A DNA stretch of 64,000 nucleotides from Lophium mytilinum (taxonomy: Eukaryota; Ascomycota; Dothideomycetes; Mytilinidiales; Mytilinidiaceae). The stretch is from NCBI GenBank assembly GCA_010093605.1, contig MU004192.1:1005774-1069773 (forward strand). The letters are read 5' to 3'. Below, piece after piece: positions 59,095-64,000 of the stretch; position 1 is the stretch's first letter; each line of letters opens with the position of its first letter. Below the pieces are notes generated by a model. The model saw nothing but the letters and a program-made list of their open reading frames with translations, had not been told where the DNA came from and did no database searches. The position numbers and the translations under genes were made by a program.

Positions 59095-62000
59095 GATGGA
59101 AGTCTGCTGCCTGACGCTGTGGAGGAGGAATTGGAGAGCACTGGTGGAGTCGTGGGCGGCAGAGTTGGCTCTCGAGAAAATCAATCGCAGGTCAACTTCT
59201 CGGCTGTGCGCGCTAAGCGAGACTTAGATCTTGCATGGAGAGGAGCTTCCACACGTGACTCCAACCTCATCCTCTTTTTCTTCTCCGTCCATCAGTTATC
59301 CAGTGCTGCAGGATAATACCAACTCTCCGTGCCAGTAGAGCCCTTGCTGCCTGGCTAGCATTACTATATTGCGCCAGGTTATCATCTCATTACCGACTAT
59401 ATGACACCCTGAAGGCTTCCTTGGGCTCTGCCTACTATCTCGTCACATATCTATACATACTTTTCCTCGCTAGTTTGAATTGCCTTTATACACCGTCACG
59501 CGTCTGGTCGGGATGATTGCTCTTTTTCATTGAAAGACAAGCTCGCTGGGCCACCTTCGACGGCAGTGTCTGCACATCACTCGCGTGGCAGAATCTTTCA
59601 ATATTCCTCTCGTCAGCACGCTAATATAAATATCCTGAGAATGACCAAGAACTTATCAAAGGGCTATTTCTCCTTCTCAAGGTATTGCCCCAAAGCTTTT
59701 CGAACGACGTGTTTCAAGGTTCTCAACCTGGTGTGTTTCGAGTGCTATTGTGAACTAAATGTTCTTGGCAACTATTGCCTATTGTCTTCACCCCTTTCCC
59801 CAGCAAATGGTTTGCCGGCTAGGAAGACACGCAAGTATTTTACGCGGTATATTCTCTTCACGCTGGCATTTAACAGTTACAATGTCGATCCCTCCAAATT
59901 CTTGAGTCATGTTCACCCCAACTTCGCATCTGAATCGTACTCCAGAATGTACTCCGCTGAATGTCCGTCATTGAATCATATGTTTGATGGTGTATATAAC
60001 GCTCGATTGTGCGAGCCTCGATCAAGAAATACCTCGAACGATATCAGGTCGTATGACGCAGTCTTTAGCCCGCCTCCAGTGGCTTGGTACTAGACTTCGG
60101 GCGCTACAGTCTAGACTTTTCGCACAAACTGGCTGTGGCTGGACCATTCGCTTCAGGAAGAAGCACACACAACAATACCCCATAATGAGCAGCAAGGCTT
60201 CATCAAGACAAGCACGAATAAAAGCGGGACTTGATCTTTACGGATCACCACAAAGGGGTCCATCATGCATCGAAAGGGACGCTATCTCGGCCGCTCCGAG
60301 AAGTTTACTTCTATCGCAGTGCTCCTGTAGAGAACTGCGTTTCTCCCCGGGAGACATATTCTATTCTTAGGATTGGGTGGGGTGAGATGCTGGCCCACGG
60401 AAAGGGGTATCTAGGATGTGTCAAGGGCATTGTTTCATCGCGTGCGCGGGGGGGATGTTTCGTCGTTTCAAACATCACCAGGTACGCATCTTTCATTAAG
60501 GAGGCTTCATGTGCTAGGTCAAAGCCTAGGCACACAGACGCTTGAGTGCCACCTTTGAACTTGGACACCATTGTCAGAAGTAGCTGGTCAAAGGCTAGCT
60601 TGGAATACACTGCACAGAGCACATAATCATATCCTGTCCTGTAGCGCTTTCATTGTGGTCTCCGAGTTGATGATCAGTATTGAAGTACCAGGGAATGCAT
60701 CCAATAGAGCGCCACAGAGCTCAATTTGGGCCAATAAGTATTGTGTGACTCGATCAAGTTGGAAAAGAGAGCAAAAATACCACCATTTAGAAGAAGTTTC
60801 AACCGAAAGGTAAAAGATCGACTACTTCTAATAAGGTGGATGGCTTTTGCAAGATACCGCCCCACGTGCTGAGATGAAGCTGGAAGGCGCTGTTTTCAAG
60901 CGCAGTGGCAACCCAGACCAAAAAGCTTATTTGGATCTCACTCAACGGAATTGAAGAAGACGTTAGACATATAGACACAAACCGATGGTGTACTATTTTG
61001 AGCAGTCGCCATCCTCATCGACCGCCTGCGGCTCGTCCCGCCCAATCGCGTCGGTGAAAACGTCATCAGGCATCTTGTCTCAACCTACCTCATGCTATCC
61101 AAATCTCCAGACCACCAGCAAACGCGTCCTCCTTCGACGACGACGCTTCTTTTCATAGACGTCTTCTCAGCACCAGCGACGTCCAACGTCCGCCAAGAAC
61201 GCTTACTAAAGGCTCGCGAAGCTGCTGGTGGTGGTTAATAGATGGCCCTGCAGGGCTGCAGCCTCTCCAAGTCTCGAAATAGCAGCCGAGAATGCTCTAC
61301 CCCGGATTCTCGACGGCGACGGGAATACCGGTGAGTAGAAATAACATCTCATGGTTCCGCAAATGCTATATCCTGACACGTCAGCACGTGCAGGATGTCA
61401 CTGGAGTCACGGAGGACTTGAGATGGAGGCTCAACACTCTCCTGCACGGCGAATACAGGACGAACAGCCACGAACACGCTGCCAGGCACACATGGGTTCG
61501 GATGACCACTGCACATCACGATCGGCTGATGCGACCTGGATATTGCAGTACAGCGCAGCCTGCTCGTCGAACAAACACGCCGCCTCATTCGCCGCACGTC
61601 GAAGGCTGCTGGTCAATCTGAAGCATAGCCAGCTTCAGGTTTGCTCGCGAGGGCAGGAACAGCCTACAGCGGCGCAGTGCGCGCGAGGCAGCAGGACGAG
61701 GAGGCTCTTTTTCAAGGTTGGGGTTTCCCGAGCTGAGGTCTTCGGCATGGTCTCGTCGCCGGCACTGGGCGAGCAGAAAACAACGCGTTTGCTGATTAGT
61801 GCCGTTTCAGACTCTGGGCCCCTGGAAAGAGGAGCGGAAGAGGGCAAGAGGGCAGCGGACCGTCACCATGTCTTCCCGCGGGCTGGGCGCCATGCAGAGG
61901 TAGGCCTTGCGAGCAAAGCGAACGGGAGCGCGGTCGGAGGATTTCAGATCGCGTTGGGGAGCATCGCGGAAATCATGACGCCCTCTAATTATACCCCTTT

Positions 62001-62388
62001 TCGCAGCAGGATCGGCTTAGTCGAGCGCGCCAGCATGTCGGAACACAGCCCTGGAGCCCTAAAGCTCGGAGCACGCCAAGGGGTGGGTGGCTCAGGGATG
62101 CAGCGAGGTGGACGAAACGAGATCCTCTCAAAACACTACTCAGATCCGCCCAGCTACCGGGCATCGACCACCACGCGTGGGCCCCAAAGGTTTGAAGCCA
62201 GCCCGCTCTGATATCACGCCTCGACTCCCCTCTGCGCGCTCAGGCCTGCTCAAAACCACCTGCTCGCCCAGCTGCCGACCGCACCGCACCTCACCACCTC
62301 GTCCGCGCCCTCCCAGCGAGTAATACAGTAAAGGGGCCCGTTCGCAACAATCTTCCGGAATGCCCACCGCTTCGACGCGCCGCCCACG
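59095..62388. other. Long intergenic region, no supported gene
   Basis: About 3.3 kb between the divergent cpcB and zinc-finger genes. Several frames are open (59530-60093 from a TTG only; 61351-62211) but lack domains and convincing starts. At 61005-61241 an uninterrupted frame follows a plausible splice acceptor (TTGAGCAG), but no upstream exon could be found. The last 350 bp are C-rich, probably the promoter and leader of the next gene. Confidence 0.4.
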
Positions 62389-64000
62389 ATGAATATGGAC
62401 CGCGACCAGCCTCAATTCTTCGCCCACCCTGCCTCGCAGCCGCTCCAGAACTCCTCCCGCTCCATCCGCAGTCTCCATAACTCCACCCCCTTCTCCGAGC
62501 CCGAGGGCGCCTCGCCGTCGCCGCACCCGAACCAGGCACGCGTTACCAACGATGTCTTACAATGCATACACGGCTTGAAACATCTGGATGACCAGCAGAT
62601 CTTGGATTTGTTGCGCGTTGCTCGTGGTCCTGGTACGCATTGCGCCGACCTGTCCTCGATACTGATTACTAACGCTAGAGCCACACAGATCGATTCTCAA
62701 TCTCGACAATCGACAGTCGCGCATCCTCCTACCTCAGCCTCCCGTCCAGAGCACCCAGCATATTCTCAAACCCGAGAGACTCGGTCAGCACCACGGATAC
62801 GCGATGGAGCTGCTATACCTCTGCGTCTCGCATGTCGCAAGCGCCCAGTGTCACGGCGGCTAAGAAATTCGGTTGCACATTCTGTGACAAGACATTGAAG
62901 ACGAAGGCCTACTGGAAGTCACACGAGGAGGAGTTCCACGAACAAGCACAGAGGTGGAAGTGTCCTGACTGCGACCAATGGTTCAACGCCGGAAAGCGCT
63001 TTCGTGAGCACCACTACAAGTGCCATGCGTGTGAGCAGTGTGAACAGAGCAAGGACGTAGGACCCGGACACCCGAGGAAGCCGTCGACTTGTGTGAAGAA
63101 AGCAATGCATCCAATGCACAACAAAGACGCTTGGGGCTGTGGCTTCTGTGCGAAGCTTCTTGCCTCATGGGAAGAGAGGTGCGACCATATTGCCCAACAC
63201 TTCGAAGACGGAGCCGCCAAGTCGGACTGGAAATTCACGAATGTCATTACTGCCTTGCTTCAACAATCGCGCATCTCGGTGGCGTGGAACAACTATCTTG
63301 CGACCAAGCATGGAGAAAGCTCCTATTGGCCCTCTTTCTCTTGGGACCCGAAGAAGACGGCCAGCTTCACCAAGTATAATCGACTGCGATTTGCATTAGA
63401 AGACAGCTGGGATCCGCGTACGTTTGACGTCAACAACCTTATCCAACAGACCTACGAGCTGGGGGCGGTTGAGTCAAGAGAGCAAAAGACCGAGCCTGTC
63501 TTGGAAATCGACGTCGTTGAAGCGAAGATTGTTCCCTCCAACGACATAGAGATGGAAATGGAAATCTCCGTCGAGCATGAGTACAGAGGGCCATCTCACA
63601 TTGACCCTCCACAATATCAGCAACCTCACTGGGAAGCACCCTCTCAGGAAACCTTGAAACCAAATCCGAGCCACGTAACCCTACCCACAACGACCTATAT
63701 CGACAACAGCTACTCACAACCTCTATCCGTAGATTTCGGCCAGAGCGCGTTGTTTGACAGTAGCTTCTTCAACGAGTCCGGAATCCAGACGTTTGATCAT
63801 ATTGGATCATTTATGGACTATACCACGAATGAGCCACCACCCGTGAATCAACTAGACCCAACTATGGGATATTCAAAATCGATGTCATCGCCATACACCG
63901 CACCTACTACTCCAGCACCTCCGCCTCCCGTTCCCACGCCTCAATCACACCGCGCTCGACTGGTCTCGATTGCGAGCAGACGGCCGCCAGTGCCTCAACC
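62389..64000 (+). CDS. C2H2 zinc-finger protein, probable transcription factor (3' end off the window)
   Basis: Exon 1 is 62389-62632 and exon 2 starts at 62689, separated by a 56-bp intron (GTACGC, TACTAAC branch, CACAG, phase 1). The frame is open to the right edge, giving 518 residues so far. After a Ser-rich leader, residues ~150-205 contain two or three zinc-finger-like units: KKFGCTFCDKTLKTKAYWKS followed by HEEEFH, then RWKCPDCDQWFNAGKRFREH, and GCGFCAKLLASWEERCDHIAQH. The downstream part is acidic and Pro/Gln/Ser-rich (ESGIQTFDHIGSFMDY, a proline run near 63920), as in fungal activators. Fungal C2H2 proteins with this GC.FC..TLK opening are probable DNA-binding regulators, but no target is known. 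The intron acceptor was chosen because it is the only one that joins the two frames. Confidence 0.85.

Noticed and set aside
59530-60093. Plus-strand frame of 187 codons
   Set aside because: Starts at TTG, shows no domain and has composition like the surrounding non-coding DNA.
61005-61241. Uninterrupted plus-strand frame after a splice-acceptor-like TTGAGCAG
   Set aside because: No upstream exon with a matching donor and phase, and no recognisable protein; possibly a relic exon but not supportable.
61351-62211. Plus-strand frame of 286 codons
   Set aside because: No domain and no conserved-looking blocks, with competing frames open on both strands.

Overview
The window looks like nuclear DNA of a filamentous ascomycete (Pezizomycotina, most likely a dothideomycete). 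The evidence is genes on both strands with GT-AG introns of mostly 43-100 bp and CTAAC/CTGAC-like branch points, a HET-domain gene, an intron-containing tRNA-Glu, a fungal Med1, an Mrc1 and a PclA-type cyclin. There is no mobile element, CRISPR array or bacterial-type operon. All exon boundaries below were placed by eye from splice motifs, reading phase and family resemblance.

Left part (1-24.7 kb): a PLOD-like glycosyltransferase cut by the left edge; a DUF3632-like gene whose frame is broken at a run of eleven C/G; a secreted protein of unknown function; a 946-residue J-domain protein; tRNA-Glu(CTC) with a 22-bp intron; a Pho85-type cyclin; a 5-kb gene-poor stretch holding a 62-bp hairpin; and a HET-domain protein.

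Middle (24.7-47.6 kb): the replication checkpoint mediator mrc1, divergent from a complex I assembly factor (NDUFAF2 type); an F-box-like gene; Mediator subunit Med1; glutamine synthetase with an ATG-only first exon and a pair of GATA sites in its third intron; a small Cys-rich protein; and a large, conserved-looking, mostly disordered protein often auto-named Flo11-like.

Right part (47.6-64 kb): a mitochondrial Mgr3-like TPR protein divergent from an SRAP/HMCES-type abasic-site protein; a three-domain fusion (isochorismatase-like, AlkB-like dioxygenase, GST-like); a dienoyl-CoA isomerase; the RACK1/CpcB ribosomal WD40 protein carrying what looks like a U24 C/D snoRNA in its third intron; and a C2H2 zinc-finger gene cut by the right edge.

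Most genes are housekeeping genes. The most unusual locus is 49.3-55.2 kb, where an SRAP DNA-damage protein with a terminal PIP box is followed on the same strand by an AlkB protein fused to a catalytically degenerate isochorismatase-like domain and a GST-like domain.
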